This document shows, one piece after another, positions 1-9,035 of a DNA stretch of 64,000 bases (the stretch's first letter is position 1; every line of letters starts with the position of its first letter). Both the position numbers and the translations under genes were made by a program. This stretch comes from Tistrella mobilis (GTDB lineage: Bacteria > Pseudomonadota > Alphaproteobacteria > Tistrellales > Tistrellaceae): positions 124,001 through 188,000 of the forward strand of contig NZ_JBBIAB010000005.1 in assembly GCF_039634785.1 (NCBI RefSeq), given 5' to 3'. The notes beneath the pieces are model-generated. The model ran no database searches and was not told the DNA's origin. It worked only from the letters and a program-made list of their open reading frames with translations.

Positions 1-291
1 ATCGAAGGCATCGCCTCTGAGTGTCGTGGTCCGGGGCAGCGGTCACGCGGCCGGTGCCGCGTGCTGCGGCAATCCCGTGTCGTGAAGCTGATTTCCGGGC
101 GAGATGGTTTTCAGCGCGCCGGCTCTCGACTAGAGTTGCCGTCGAACAACAACGGCGGGCGGCCCGGCGGGCGGTCCGGCGCGGTGAACATACTGCAACG
201 ATCGGCGTTTGCAATGCTAGCAATGCAGCCAGGCCACGCTGTACCCGGCCTTTCCGCCTTCAATGGCGTCCGACCCGTGCTCCGGCGCCTT
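1..291. other. Left-edge region without a clear gene
   Basis: No convincing gene is seen here. The frame of the following DUF2066 gene is open back to position 61, but the residues before about 277 look like translated non-coding DNA. On the minus strand an ATG lies at 9-11 behind an AGAGG-like stretch, so a divergent gene may start there and leave the window. A short direct repeat, GCAATGC-TA-GCAATGC, lies at 212-227. Confidence 0.4.
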
Positions 292-1536
292 ATGCCGGCA
301 TTCGCCGCCCTTGTGGTGGCGGTGCTGTGCCTGGCTGCGTCGGGTGCCGCCCTGGCGCAGAGCCGCGCCCAGGTCTATACCCAGGATGGTGTCGCGGTCG
401 ACGAGACCGCCGGCAATGCCAATGCGGCGCGCGAGAAGGCGCTTGCCGTGGGTCAGCGCAAGGCGCTGGACATGCTGCTCAGCGGCATGACCGACCCGCG
501 CGACCATGGCCGCCTGCCGCAGCCGTCGGACGATCAGCTGCTTCGGCTGGTGCGTTCGATCGATGTGGCGAACGAGGCGGTGGCGCCGCAGCGCTATCGC
601 GCCACCCTGACCGTGCGTTTCGATGCCGAGGGTGTGCGCGGCCTGCTGCGCAATGCCGGCATCGCCTTCGCGGCCGCCGATCAGGGGCTGTCGCTGGTGG
701 TGCCGGTGATCCGCACCGATGGCGGCATCTACTGGGATGACGGCTGGTGGCGGGCGGCGTGGGAACAGGCTGTCGGCCGCGGCGGGCTGATCCCGATGCT
801 GGTGCCGCTTGGCGATTTTGCCGACCGTCAGGCCCTGCCGGCCGACGGCGCCTCGCTCGCCGACGACGTGGCCAAGGGCGAGCTGGCGAAGCGCTATGAT
901 GCCGAGGGTGTCTGGGTGGCCGAGGCGCAGGTGACCGGCAGCCAGCTTCAGGGGCGGATGACCGCCGCCGACGGGACCGTCTACACCGCCAACGGCCAGA
1001 TTGCCGGCGACAACGGTGTCGCGACGGCCGCCGAGGCGGTGGTGGCCCAGCTGCTGGATCAGGCGCGCAGCGGCTGGCGTGCGACCAACATCGTCGATTA
1101 CAGCCGGCGTGAGCGCCTGGACGCGGTGGTGCGCTTCGCAAACCTGTCGGTCTGGGCCGAGATCCGCCGGCGGCTGACCGCGCTCGCCATGATCGAAAAG
1201 GTCGAGGAGACGCTGCTCTCCAATGTCGGCGCCGAGATCACCATCCGGTATTACGGCGATCGCGAGGGGCTTCAGGCGGCTCTGACCCGGCAGAATCTGG
1301 CGCTGGTGCCGCTGGGGGTCGACTGGGAGCTGGTCGATCGCATCCGCAACCCCGATGCGGCCGTACAGCCCGTGCCGCCGCAGAACTCCGGCCTCGCCCC
1401 CTATGGCGGGGTGGCGCCGACCACCACCTCCACCTCGCCGGCGGCGGCGCCCGCCACCAACACCGGCACGCCGGCGGCCGGGACGTCCGGGCAGGGCGGC
1501 AGCGTGCCGCCGCGCACGGTGGGAACCGGCGGCTGA
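292..1536 (+). CDS. DUF2066 domain-containing exported protein
   Basis: About 414 residues. The N-terminus is a good signal peptide, with a hydrophobic core and an ALA-Q type cleavage site near residue 22, so the protein is probably exported to the periplasm. The mature part fits the DUF2066 family, whose function is unknown, and ends in a low-complexity Pro/Thr/Ala/Gly tail of about 60 residues. The stop lies 3 bases before the next gene, so the two are co-transcribed. The start is uncertain: a GTG at 277 would add basic residues (LRRL) to the signal peptide, and ATGs at 214 and 223 are also in frame. This gene usually sits with pgsA-like, perM and hda genes in alphaproteobacteria, as here. 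Confidence 0.75.
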   Translation: MPAFAALVVAVLCLAASGAALAQSRAQVYTQDGVAVDETAGNANAAREKALAVGQRKALDMLLSGMTDPRDHGRLPQPSDDQLLRLVRSIDVANEAVAPQRYRATLTVRFDAEGVRGLLRNAGIAFAAADQGLSLVVPVIRTDGGIYWDDGWWRAAWEQAVGRGGLIPMLVPLGDFADRQALPADGASLADDVAKGELAKRYDAEGVWVAEAQVTGSQLQGRMTAADGTVYTANGQIAGDNGVATAAEAVVAQLLDQARSGWRATNIVDYSRRERLDAVVRFANLSVWAEIRRRLTALAMIEKVEETLLSNVGAEITIRYYGDREGLQAALTRQNLALVPLGVDWELVDRIRNPDAAVQPVPPQNSGLAPYGGVAPTTTSTSPAAAPATNTGTPAAGTSGQGGSVPPRTVGTGG

Positions 1537-1539
1537 GCC

Positions 1540-2157
1540 ATGGCCGCCGGCCTGCGCCAGCTGCCCAATCTGATCACCACAGCCCGGATCCTGATGGTGC
1601 CGGTGGTGATCTGGCTGATCCTGAAGGGCATGGTGGCCGAGGCCTTCTGGGTCTTCCTGTTCGCGGGCTTCTCCGACGGGCTGGACGGCTGGATCGCCAA
1701 GCGCTTCGACGCCCGGACAGAAATGGGCGCCTGGCTGGACCCGATCGCCGACAAACTGCTGATCGCCGGCACGTTCATCGCGCTCGGCTGGCAGAATCTG
1801 GTGCCGGCCTGGCTGGTGATGCTGGTCGCCTCGCGCGATGTGCTGATCATGGGGGCGGTGATGCTGGGCCAGACCATGGGCCAGCCCTTCGCCATCGCCC
1901 CTTCGCGGGCCAGCAAGATCAATACCGCCGCCCAGATCGGGCTGGCGCTGATGGTGATGGCCATGGCGGCGATGATGTTGCCCGGCCATGGCCCGACCGA
2001 CGAACGTCACTGGCGGACGGTGACGGAATTGCTGATGCTGGTGGTGGCAGCCACCACCCTGACATCCGGGGCGGGCTATCTGGGGCGCTGGCTGTCCCAT
2101 GCCCGCACGCATGATCACGAGCCTCGCGACGACGCCGACGGCCGACCGCCGTCCTGA
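1540..2157 (+). CDS. CDP-alcohol phosphatidyltransferase family protein
   Basis: A 205-residue integral membrane enzyme. The CDP-alcohol phosphotransferase signature is complete: Asp46, Asp49-Gly50, Ala53, Gly63, Asp67 and Asp71, which bind the metal and the CDP moiety. Family members move a phosphatidyl group from CDP-diacylglycerol to an alcohol such as glycerol-3-phosphate or glycerol. Several hydrophobic segments (about 15-45, 75-95, 100-120, 125-145, 165-185) support a membrane location. The tail after residue 185 is polar and His/Asp-rich. The substrate cannot be read from sequence. PgsA-like is the best guess, but a cardiolipin-synthase-type or other paralogue is possible. It lies between the DUF2066 and PerM genes in one operon. 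Confidence 0.85.
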   Translation: MAAGLRQLPNLITTARILMVPVVIWLILKGMVAEAFWVFLFAGFSDGLDGWIAKRFDARTEMGAWLDPIADKLLIAGTFIALGWQNLVPAWLVMLVASRDVLIMGAVMLGQTMGQPFAIAPSRASKINTAAQIGLALMVMAMAAMMLPGHGPTDERHWRTVTELLMLVVAATTLTSGAGYLGRWLSHARTHDHEPRDDADGRPPS

Positions 2158-2176
2158 CGATCCGAAGGGAGACCGG

Positions 2177-3316
2177 ATGAGCCGTAGTGCACGCACCCTG
2201 TTCTGGGCCGCCTTCATCGTGGTGCTGATTGGCAGCCTGTGGCTGCTGGGGGGCGTGCTGCTGCCCTTTGTGGCAGGGCTTCTGGTCGCCTATTTCCTCG
2301 ACCCCGTGGTCGATCGTATCGAACGTGCCGGTCTGGGCCGCATGGCCTCCACCTGGCTGGTGACGATCATGTTCTTCGGCGTGATCGTGGTCGGGATCGC
2401 CGTGCTCGCGCCCTATATCCAGACCCGGATCAGCGCCTTCATCGACAAGCTGCCGGATTACATCAAGGCGGTCCGCGAGGAGGTCCTGCCGCAGCTGGAC
2501 CTGCTCTGGCGCCGGCTGCCGCCCGAAGTGGCGGATCGCATCCAGGCGATGTTCACCTCGGCCGAGGGGGAGGGCTCGCGCGCGGCGGGTATGATCGCCG
2601 ATGTGCTCAAGGGCGTGATGAACTCGGTGATGTCGATCGCCAACCTGGTCTCGCTGATCCTGATCACCCCTGTGGTCAGCTTCTATCTGCTGCGCGACTG
2701 GGACGCGATGATGGCGCGCATCGACGGCTGGGTGCCGGTCACCGGCCGCGACGTGGTTCGCCGCCTGGCTCGCGACATGGATCGCGGCATTGCAGGTCTG
2801 GTTCGCGGTCAGACGCTGCTCTGCCTGATCCTGGGAACCTGGTATTCGCTCGGGCTGGTGACCATCGGGCTCGATCTGGCGGTCCCGGTCGGCATGGCGG
2901 CGGGCATTCTGTCCTTCGTGCCCTTCGTCGGCTTCATCAGCGGCTTCGCGCTGTCGGTCGGCTTCTCGCTGCTTCAGTTCGGCACCGACTGGCATGTGAT
3001 CGCGGCGGGCGCGATCTTTCTGGCCGGGCAGGGGATCGAGACCCTGCTTCAGCCCCCGCTGGTCGGCAATCGTGTGGGGCTGCACCCGGTCTGGATCATT
3101 TTCGCCCTGATGGTCGGCGGCGCTCTGTTCGGGCTGGTGGGTGTGCTTGTGGCCCTGCCGGCCGCGGTCTGTGTCGCGGTTGTGGTGCGCTATGCGCTGG
3201 AGCGGTATCTTGCCAGTGCGCTCTATGATCCGCGGCCGGCGGTCGATGCCACGGTCATCGATGCCACCGGCTCGCCGGATGCCTGCTCCACAGATGCCCC
3301 GGAGGCTGGTCGTTGA
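2177..3316 (+). CDS. AI-2E/PerM family membrane permease
   Basis: About 379 residues with the architecture of the AI-2E transporter (PerM/YdiK/TqsA) family: two N-terminal hydrophobic helices, a long amphipathic soluble stretch, then a cluster of helices in the C-terminal half with a Gly-rich LVGNRVGLHPV-type segment. The start at 2177 is preceded by GAAGGGAG at a normal distance; the frame is open further upstream, but that part overlaps the preceding gene. Characterised members export quorum signals or act in Na+/H+ exchange, but the substrate here is unknown. The C-terminal tail is polar. Its stop overlaps the TTG start of the Hda-like gene, indicating translational coupling. Confidence 0.85.
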   Translation: MSRSARTLFWAAFIVVLIGSLWLLGGVLLPFVAGLLVAYFLDPVVDRIERAGLGRMASTWLVTIMFFGVIVVGIAVLAPYIQTRISAFIDKLPDYIKAVREEVLPQLDLLWRRLPPEVADRIQAMFTSAEGEGSRAAGMIADVLKGVMNSVMSIANLVSLILITPVVSFYLLRDWDAMMARIDGWVPVTGRDVVRRLARDMDRGIAGLVRGQTLLCLILGTWYSLGLVTIGLDLAVPVGMAAGILSFVPFVGFISGFALSVGFSLLQFGTDWHVIAAGAIFLAGQGIETLLQPPLVGNRVGLHPVWIIFALMVGGALFGLVGVLVALPAAVCVAVVVRYALERYLASALYDPRPAVDATVIDATGSPDACSTDAPEAGR

Positions 3317-4041
3317 CACGACGCCCCGCTCAACTGCCGTTGGACCTTGCGCTTCGCCCGGCACTCGGGCGGGAGGATTTCCTCGTGGCGCCGTCCAATG
3401 CCGAGGCGGTGGCGTGGCTGGACCGGTGGCCCGACTGGCCGGGGCCGGCACTGGCCATCCACGGGCCCGCCGGCTGCGGCAAGACCCATCTGGCCCGCGT
3501 GTGGCAGGCGATGAGCGGCGCCGTAGAGGTGGCGGCTGACCGGCTGACCGCCGACGCCGCACCGGTCGATCTGTCCGGCGGTGCCCGCGCGGTTCTGGTC
3601 GAAGATGTGGGCGAGGCGATTGCCTCAGGAGCGGACGAGACGGCGCTGTTCCATCTCTACAATCATCTGGCCGCCGCCGGTGGCACCCTGCTGCTGACCG
3701 GGGCCGAGCCGCCGGCCCGCTGGGCGCTGGCGCTGCCGGATCTTGCGTCCCGACTGCGGGCGGCCCCTGCGGTCAGGGTGGGGCCGCCGGATGATGCGCT
3801 GCTGAGCGCCGTGCTGGTCAAGCTGTTCACCGATCGCCAGCTCAGGGTCAGCGGCGAGGTGGTGCACTGGCTGACGCTGCACATGGAGCGGTCTTTCGAT
3901 GCGGCCCGCCGGCTGGTCGATCAGCTCGATGCTGCGGCGCTGGCGGAGCGTCGCGGGATCACGGTGGCGCTGGCACGTGGTGTTCTCGGCATCCCGGCGC
4001 CGCGGGTTCGCGGGCGGGGCCGGGTGGCAGGCGACGGATGA
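3313..4041 (+). CDS. hdaA: Hda-like DnaA homologue (regulatory inactivation of DnaA)
   Basis: 242 residues of AAA+ type related to the DnaA central domain but without its C-terminal DNA-binding domain. A sliding-clamp binding motif, QLPLDL, lies at residues 7-12 and a Walker A motif, GPAGCGKT, at 51-58. The arrangement is that of Hda/HdaA, which with the DNA-loaded beta clamp stimulates ATP hydrolysis by DnaA after initiation. The start codon is TTG, chosen because it overlaps the perM stop and places the clamp motif at the N-terminus. The Arg-rich tail overlaps the next gene by ATGA. The gene symbol follows the Caulobacter name; the role is inferred from family and motif. Confidence 0.85.
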   Translation: MTRRPAQLPLDLALRPALGREDFLVAPSNAEAVAWLDRWPDWPGPALAIHGPAGCGKTHLARVWQAMSGAVEVAADRLTADAAPVDLSGGARAVLVEDVGEAIASGADETALFHLYNHLAAAGGTLLLTGAEPPARWALALPDLASRLRAAPAVRVGPPDDALLSAVLVKLFTDRQLRVSGEVVHWLTLHMERSFDAARRLVDQLDAAALAERRGITVALARGVLGIPAPRVRGRGRVAGDG

Positions 4042-4805
4042 TCCTGGGGCTCGACCATCTCATGATCCGCGTGCCGCAAATCGATGCGGCGGCCCGGCTT
4101 TATGCGCATATCCTGGACCAGGCGCCGGTCGTTGCCGATGACCACCTCGTCCGGTTCCGGATCGGCGATCTGGAGGTGCGGCTGGTCCGTGCCGAAACCG
4201 GCGTGGGGCAGGGGGCGGTGGCGGAAGGCCTGGCCCATGCCGCCCTGGCGGTGTCGGATCTGGACCGGACCGCGCGCCTGATGTCGCGGCGCGGGCTTGC
4301 CGTCGATCATGGCACCGATGCCGTGGACGGCCGCCCGGTCGCGGTGCTGCGCAGCGGCACCGATCCGGCACTCTGGCTTCTGGTCGAACAGGATCCGGCG
4401 CGTCCAGCAGCGGCGGGCAGCGTTACCAGGCTCGATCATCTGGTCGTGGCCAGCGATGATCCGGAACGGTCTCTGGCGATGCTCGGCGGTCGGCTGGGCC
4501 TGGATCTCAGGCTGGATCGTGCCAACCCCGCCTGGGGGGCGCGGATGCTGTTCTTCCGCTGCGGCGATGCGGTGGTCGAGGTCATCCACGAAACATCCGC
4601 TGCCGCACCACATCCGCCTGCGTCGGACCGGTTGTGGGGGCTGTGCTGGCGAGTGGCCGATATCGAGGCTACGCATCGGCGTCTGGCTGCGGCGGGCATC
4701 GCGGTGACGGGGATCCGGACCGGTCGGCGGCCGGGGACCAGGGTCTTCACCCTGTCCGAGCCGCCGGCTGCGGTCCCGACCCTGATGCTTCAGGCCGATC
4801 GCTGA
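4038..4805 (+). CDS. VOC (glyoxalase-like) family protein
   Basis: 255 residues composed of two tandem vicinal-oxygen-chelate half-domains. The first begins at LDHLMIRVP (residues 4-12) and the second at RLDHLVVAS near residue 132. The N-terminal part resembles the glyoxalase-like (Glyoxalase_3) type. VOC proteins bind a divalent metal through His and Glu residues and act as glyoxalases, dioxygenases, epimerases or resistance proteins, so no reaction can be named. The start overlaps the hdaA stop by four bases. It is the last plus-strand gene before the converging RNase D gene. Confidence 0.8.
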   Translation: MILGLDHLMIRVPQIDAAARLYAHILDQAPVVADDHLVRFRIGDLEVRLVRAETGVGQGAVAEGLAHAALAVSDLDRTARLMSRRGLAVDHGTDAVDGRPVAVLRSGTDPALWLLVEQDPARPAAAGSVTRLDHLVVASDDPERSLAMLGGRLGLDLRLDRANPAWGARMLFFRCGDAVVEVIHETSAAAPHPPASDRLWGLCWRVADIEATHRRLAAAGIAVTGIRTGRRPGTRVFTLSEPPAAVPTLMLQADR

Positions 4806-4833
4806 TCGACCGACGCCGATCGACCAATGCCGA

Positions 4834-6111
4834 TCAGTCTGCTGCGACGGCGTCCGATGCCGTGGCCGCATCATCGGCGGCACCCGGCTCGCCATCCTTG
4901 CGGGATTTGCGCTTGCGCCGCTTGCGGCGGGTGGCCTGCAGGACGGCTTCGTCACCCGACAGCGACAGCACGGCGATCGACCGGCCGCGGGCGCCGAGGG
5001 CGACCTCGCCGGCCAGAAGACGCAGGGCATCCTCGCCGAAGACCTCGTGCCGCCAGCCCTTCAGGGCGGCGATCTGCGCTGCCGAGCCGTCGAGCGCCAG
5101 GGTCTCCAGATCCTCCTGCGAGGCGATGAGCGTGCGGGCGACGCCGTGCTCTTCGCTCTTCATCTTGAGCAGGACCTTGAGCAGTTCGATGAGCGGCCCA
5201 AGGCCGCGCGGCAGTTCGCGCGGCGGCTCGCGATCGGGCAGGGCGTTGCGGTTCTCGGCCAGCGCCCGCTCGATCGCCGTCAGCACCTCGTCGCCACCGG
5301 CACCCTCGGTCGCCCATTTGGGCAGGCCGCGGACCCGTTTCAGATCTTCCGCGCTACGGGGCTGGCTGGACGCCATCTCCAGCAGGGTCTCGTCTTTCGA
5401 GATGAAGGTCCGCGGCACATTGCGCGACTGGGCCTGACGCTCCCGCCAGGCGGCCAGCTCGCGTACCAGCCCCAGGAAGCGGCGATCCAGGCTGCGGGTG
5501 CGGATCCGCTCCCACGCCGCCTCGGGCCGGCTTTCATAGGTCTCGGGCGCGTTGAGCGTCGCCATCTCTTCGTCCAGCCACTCCTCGCGGCCGCTGTCTT
5601 CCAGCAGCTTCGCAAGCTTCAGATAGACGGTGCGCAGATGGGTGACGTCGGCCAGCGCATAGGCGATCTGCTTGGGCGTCAGCGGCCGGCGCGACCAGTC
5701 GGTGAAGCGCGACGACTTGTCGATCGACGCCTTCGCCAGCTTGTTGACCAGCGTTTCATAGCCGACGCTTTCACCGAAGCCGCAGACCATGGCGGCGACC
5801 TGGGTGTCGAACATCGGCCGCGGCACGTTGCCGAACAACAGCAGGAAGATCTCGACGTCCTGTCGGGCGGCGTGGAACACCTTCAGGACCGACGGATCGG
5901 CGAGCAGCTCCCCCAAGGGCGCGAGATCGATACCGTCGGCCAGCGGATCGACCGCGGCCGCCCGCTGCGCGCCGGCCAGCTGTACCAGGCACAGCTTGGG
6001 CCAGTAGGTCTTCTCGCGCATGAATTCGGTATCGACGGTCACGAAGGGCTCCGCCTTCAACTCGTCGACCAACTGCCGCAGCGACTGGGTATCGGTGATC
6101 ATCTCTGTCAT
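4834..6111 (-). CDS. rnd: Ribonuclease D
   Basis: About 425 residues. The N-terminal DEDDy 3'-5' exonuclease domain shows the first acidic pair at Asp27/Glu29 (VDTEF), the second region around HAARQDVEIF, and the YALADVTHL motif with its catalytic Tyr and Asp. A C-terminal HRDC-like half follows, ending in a very basic KRRKRKSRK-type stretch and an Ala/Asp-rich tail. RNase D trims 3' ends of tRNA precursors and other small stable RNAs. The start was put at the ATG at 6111 because upstream residues do not fit the family; a second ATG lies three codons later. It converges with the VOC gene and diverges from aspS. Confidence 0.92.
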   Translation of the reverse strand: MTEMITDTQSLRQLVDELKAEPFVTVDTEFMREKTYWPKLCLVQLAGAQRAAAVDPLADGIDLAPLGELLADPSVLKVFHAARQDVEIFLLLFGNVPRPMFDTQVAAMVCGFGESVGYETLVNKLAKASIDKSSRFTDWSRRPLTPKQIAYALADVTHLRTVYLKLAKLLEDSGREEWLDEEMATLNAPETYESRPEAAWERIRTRSLDRRFLGLVRELAAWRERQAQSRNVPRTFISKDETLLEMASSQPRSAEDLKRVRGLPKWATEGAGGDEVLTAIERALAENRNALPDREPPRELPRGLGPLIELLKVLLKMKSEEHGVARTLIASQEDLETLALDGSAAQIAALKGWRHEVFGEDALRLLAGEVALGARGRSIAVLSLSGDEAVLQATRRKRRKRKSRKDGEPGAADDAATASDAVAAD

Positions 6112-6218
6112 GATCCGTCTATAGCATGATTGCCCGCCCCGCCGCCACGGGCGACACACGTCACGTCACCTTCCGCGGCCTTCATGGCGCCCGCGCGAGG
6201 GATGCACGGCGGCATGGC

Positions 6219-6248
6219 TTGACAATCCGGCGGCATCCGTGCGTTGTT
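6219..6248 (+). promoter_or_regulatory. Possible promoter of aspS
   Basis: A perfect -35 box, TTGACA, lies at 6219-6224. The candidate -10 about 17-18 bases downstream (around 6242-6248) is poor. The position, about 115 bases before the aspS start in the rnd/aspS divergent spacer, is plausible. Confidence 0.35.
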
Positions 6249-6361
6249 CCGAACCGGTCCCGCGCGGAAAGCCTTTCGTCGCGGGGCCTTCGCGTGCGCT
6301 GCCGCACCCGGTCGCCGCACCCACAGTCTCGACCCGCCCGCTGACGAACAGGCCCGAACCG

Positions 6362-8188
6362 ATGCATGCCTATCGCTCGCATACCTGCAATGAACTGACG
6401 CTCGCCCATGAGGGCCAGACCGTCCGGCTTTCGGGCTGGGTGCATCGCAAGCGCGATCACGGCAATCTGCTGTTCATCGACCTGCGCGACCATTACGGCC
6501 TGACCCAGATCGTGGTCGACGTCGACAGCGCCGCCTTCAAGCTGGCGGAAGAGCTGAAGAACGAGAGCGTGATCACCGCGACCGGCCGGGTCGTGGCCCG
6601 CAGCCCCGAAACGGTGAACGCCGGCATGGCCACCGGCGAGATCGAGGTCCGGGTCGAGGAGCTGTCGCTGCAGTCGGCTGCGGACCCGCTGCCTCTGCAG
6701 GTCAACAGCGACCGCGACTATCCGGAAGACACCCGGCTGCGCTATCGCTATCTGGATCTGCGCCGCGAGCATGTTCACAAGAACATCGTGCTGCGCTCGC
6801 AGGTGATTTCGTCGCTGCGCCGGCGGATGACCGATCAGGGTTTCATGGAGTTCCAGACCCCGATCCTGACCGCGTCGAGCCCTGAAGGTGCCCGTGACTT
6901 CCTGGTGCCGAGCCGTATCCATCCGGGCAAGTTCTACGCCCTGCCGCAGGCGCCGCAGCAGTTCAAGCAGCTGCTGATGGTGGCGGGCTTCGATCGCTAC
7001 TTCCAGATCGCCCCCTGTTTCCGCGACGAGGACGCTCGCGCCGATCGCAGCCCGGGCGAGTTCTATCAGCTCGATATCGAGATGTCCTTCGTGACCCAGG
7101 AAGACGTCTTCCAGGCGATCGAGCCGGTGCTGCGGGGTGTGTTCGAGGAATTCGGCGGCACCCGCCATGTGCCCGCCGGGCCGTTCCCGCGCATTCCCTT
7201 TGCCGAAGCCATGTTGAAATACGGCTCCGACAAGCCCGATCTGCGCATCCCGATCGAGATTGCCGATGTGTCGGAGATCTTCCGCGGGTCCGGCTTCGGT
7301 GTTTTCGCCAAGGCGGTCGAGGCCGGCAAGGTGGTGCGTGCGGTGCCGGTGAAGAACGTCGCCGACCGGCCGCGCAGCTTCTTCGACAAGATGAACGACT
7401 GGGCCCGCGAGCAGGGTGCCCCGGGCATGGGCTGGATCGCCTTCGAGAATGGCGGCGGCAAGGGCCCGATCGCCAAGAATCTGGGCGATGAGCGTCTGGC
7501 GGAGATGAAGGCACAGCTGGGCCTTGGGGATGGCGACGGCGTGTTCTTCGCCACCGACGTGGCAGACAAGGCCGCGAAGCTGGCCGGTGCCGCCCGCCTC
7601 AAGCTGGGCGCCGAGCTCGACCTGATCGAGCCCGACGTCTTCCGGCTCTGCTGGATCGTCGACTTCCCGATGTACGAGTTCGACGAGAAGCTCGACCAGA
7701 TCGTGTTCAGCCACAACCCGTTCTCGATGCCGCAGGGCGGGCTCGAGGCGCTGAACACCAGGGATCCGCTGGAGATCAACGCCTATCAGTACGACATCGT
7801 CTGCAACGGCGTGGAACTCTCTTCGGGCGCGATTCGTAACCACAAGTCCGAGATCATGTACCGGGCCTTCGAGATCGCCGGCTATGGTCCCGAGGTGGTC
7901 GAGGACAAGTTCGGCGGGATGCTGAACGCCTTCCGCTTCGGCGCCCCGCCGCATGGCGGTATCGCGCCGGGTGTCGACCGCATCGTCATGCTGCTGGCCG
8001 ATCAGCCGAACATCCGTGAGGTCGTGGCCTTCCCGATGAACCAGCAGGCCCAGGACCCGATGATGAATGCGCCGCACGAGGCGACGCCTGAGCAGTTGAA
8101 GGAACTGCACCTGCGCGTGGTCCTGCCGCCTAAGGTGGTGAAGGCCGAAAAGCCAGCCGGAGATGCCGCGCCGGCTGCCGAGGCCTGA
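6362..8188 (+). CDS. aspS: Aspartyl-tRNA synthetase
   Basis: About 608 residues, a class II synthetase. The N-terminal anticodon-binding OB fold begins at [13 protein letters not shown]. The catalytic domain carries motif 2 ([11 protein letters not shown] followed by GEFYQLD) and motif 3 (GVDRIVMLL). The bacterial-type GAD insertion domain lies between motifs 2 and 3, and the length fits the bacterial family. The enzyme charges tRNA-Asp; whether it also mischarges tRNA-Asn (non-discriminating form) cannot be decided here. The start at 6362 ([12 protein letters not shown]) was chosen because this is where family similarity begins. A short Lys/Ala-rich tail ends the protein, and a strong hairpin follows. 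Confidence 0.95.
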   Translation: MHAYRSHTCNELTLAHEGQTVRLSGWVHRKRDHGNLLFIDLRDHYGLTQIVVDVDSAAFKLAEELKNESVITATGRVVARSPETVNAGMATGEIEVRVEELSLQSAADPLPLQVNSDRDYPEDTRLRYRYLDLRREHVHKNIVLRSQVISSLRRRMTDQGFMEFQTPILTASSPEGARDFLVPSRIHPGKFYALPQAPQQFKQLLMVAGFDRYFQIAPCFRDEDARADRSPGEFYQLDIEMSFVTQEDVFQAIEPVLRGVFEEFGGTRHVPAGPFPRIPFAEAMLKYGSDKPDLRIPIEIADVSEIFRGSGFGVFAKAVEAGKVVRAVPVKNVADRPRSFFDKMNDWAREQGAPGMGWIAFENGGGKGPIAKNLGDERLAEMKAQLGLGDGDGVFFATDVADKAAKLAGAARLKLGAELDLIEPDVFRLCWIVDFPMYEFDEKLDQIVFSHNPFSMPQGGLEALNTRDPLEINAYQYDIVCNGVELSSGAIRNHKSEIMYRAFEIAGYGPEVVEDKFGGMLNAFRFGAPPHGGIAPGVDRIVMLLADQPNIREVVAFPMNQQAQDPMMNAPHEATPEQLKELHLRVVLPPKVVKAEKPAGDAAPAAEA

Positions 8189-8219
8189 CCAAAACTGCCG
8201 CCACCCCTGCCTGTACGAG

Positions 8220-8262
8220 GCCGGCCCTGCCCGATATCCGACGGGCACGGCCGGCTTCGTCA
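8220..8262 (+). terminator. Hairpin terminator after aspS
   Basis: A long inverted repeat at 8220-8255: GCCGGCC, a C-C mismatch, TGCCCG, then a loop and the complement. It is followed by TTCGTCATTT. It separates aspS from the peptide operon downstream. Confidence 0.65.
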
Positions 8263-8417
8263 TTTCAGGATCGGGGACAGGACATGGTTCAATGCCGGTT
8301 GACATGTCTGCAGGTGCGGATTGCCCGAGCGCCCGCCGCAGGGGATGATCACCCGGTCAGCAGGATCACCCTTCGGGGCCGCCGCTGCCGTGCATCATCC
8401 CTGAAAGGTGAGATCGC

Positions 8418-8690
8418 ATGCTATCCCGTGACGACGCTCTGAACCGCATTCTCGACCGCGCAACTGCCGACCCGGGATTTCGCGAGACAATGCTTCGCGA
8501 TCCGAAGGCTGCGATTTCCACACTGCTCGGGATCGAGCTGCCGACGGCGCTGGAGGTCATGGTGCATGAAGAGACCCCTTCGCGCCTGCACATCGTGCTG
8601 CCGCCGGCCGGCGATGCACTGGACGATGCGTCCCTGGAAGCGGTGTCGGGCGGCACTGTCGACTGGAATAACCTCAACTTCCCGATGTAG
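8418..8690 (+). CDS. NHLP-type leader peptide, probable RiPP precursor 1
   Basis: A 90-residue protein that resembles the nitrile-hydratase-like leader peptide (NHLP) family of RiPP precursors. A helical N-terminus contains RDPKAAIS (27-34), then GIELPTALEV (38-47) and a VHEETP...LHIVLPP segment (49-63). A linker rich in Asp and Leu follows, ending in EAVSGG at 74-79. Cleavage after the double Gly would release an 11-residue core, TVDWNNLNFPM, which has no Cys and a single Trp (83). The start has a GAAAGGTGAG-like ribosome site. It is the first gene of a four-gene operon ending at 11068. The precursor role is inferred; the leader similarity is clear. Confidence 0.8.
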   Translation: MLSRDDALNRILDRATADPGFRETMLRDPKAAISTLLGIELPTALEVMVHEETPSRLHIVLPPAGDALDDASLEAVSGGTVDWNNLNFPM

Positions 8691-8732
8691 TGCCAATCGG
8701 TCGTCAGTGGCGCCCGGAGAGAGAGAATTCTG

Positions 8733-9032
8733 ATGAGCATGGACGAGATTCTGGCCCGGATTGCAGCGGCCGTTCGGGAGAAGCCGGAGCTGGCGGCCCT
8801 TCTGGAGAGCGACCCGAAGTCAGCGGTCACGCAGATCTTCCGGGCGGCGCCCGCCATGGAGGACGGGGCGTTGGGCGACGATGCGCTGGATCGTGTCGCA
8901 GGTGGGACCGGCGGCTTTACCGATGCCGAGATTCAGCAGGCCCTGGCGCAGTTTCTGGCGTTGCGCGGCAATATCGACCTGACGCCGTGGCTGAACGCCC
9001 CGCAGTCTCCGCTGCTCGGCAACATGCGGTGA
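8733..9032 (+). CDS. Second Gly-Gly leader peptide, probable RiPP precursor 2
   Basis: A 99-residue protein with a GGAGAGAGAG ribosome site. Its first half parallels precursor 1: an amphipathic helix, then SDPKSAVTQ (26-34, compare RDPKAAIS), and an LDRVAGG cleavage-type motif at 52-58. It lacks the ELP...VLPP segment, so the leader is a shortened form. The predicted core of about 41 residues starts TGGFTD, contains a helical Ala/Gln/Leu stretch, and ends in IDLTPWLNAPQSPLLGNMR, with one Trp (86) and no Cys. As in precursor 1, the residue after the double Gly is Thr. It might instead be a cognate helper peptide rather than a substrate. It lies 43 bases after precursor 1 and 3 bases before the alpha-barrel gene. 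Confidence 0.7.
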   Translation: MSMDEILARIAAAVREKPELAALLESDPKSAVTQIFRAAPAMEDGALGDDALDRVAGGTGGFTDAEIQQALAQFLALRGNIDLTPWLNAPQSPLLGNMR

Positions 9033-9035
9033 CGG

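Noticed and set aside
1-11. Possible divergent start codon at 9-11 on the minus strand
   Set aside because: Only three codons are inside the window and the ribosome site is too close to the ATG.
217-2217. Long minus-strand open frame (and similar long antisense frames at 1919-3562, 6182-8305, 12483-14150, 14286-15899, 44273-46438, 54859-57345)
   Set aside because: They lie opposite well-identified genes, are rich in His, Arg, Gln and Gly as expected for antisense frames in high-GC DNA, and show no domain pattern.
4634-5437. Plus-strand open frames across rnd (4634-5437, 5047-6129)
   Set aside because: Both are opposite the RNase D gene, whose motifs are clear; no independent support.
8299-8327. 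TTGACA at 8299-8304 as promoter of the RiPP-like operon
   Set aside because: No acceptable -10 at the right distance. It was not listed as a promoter, although the operon must have one in 8260-8410.
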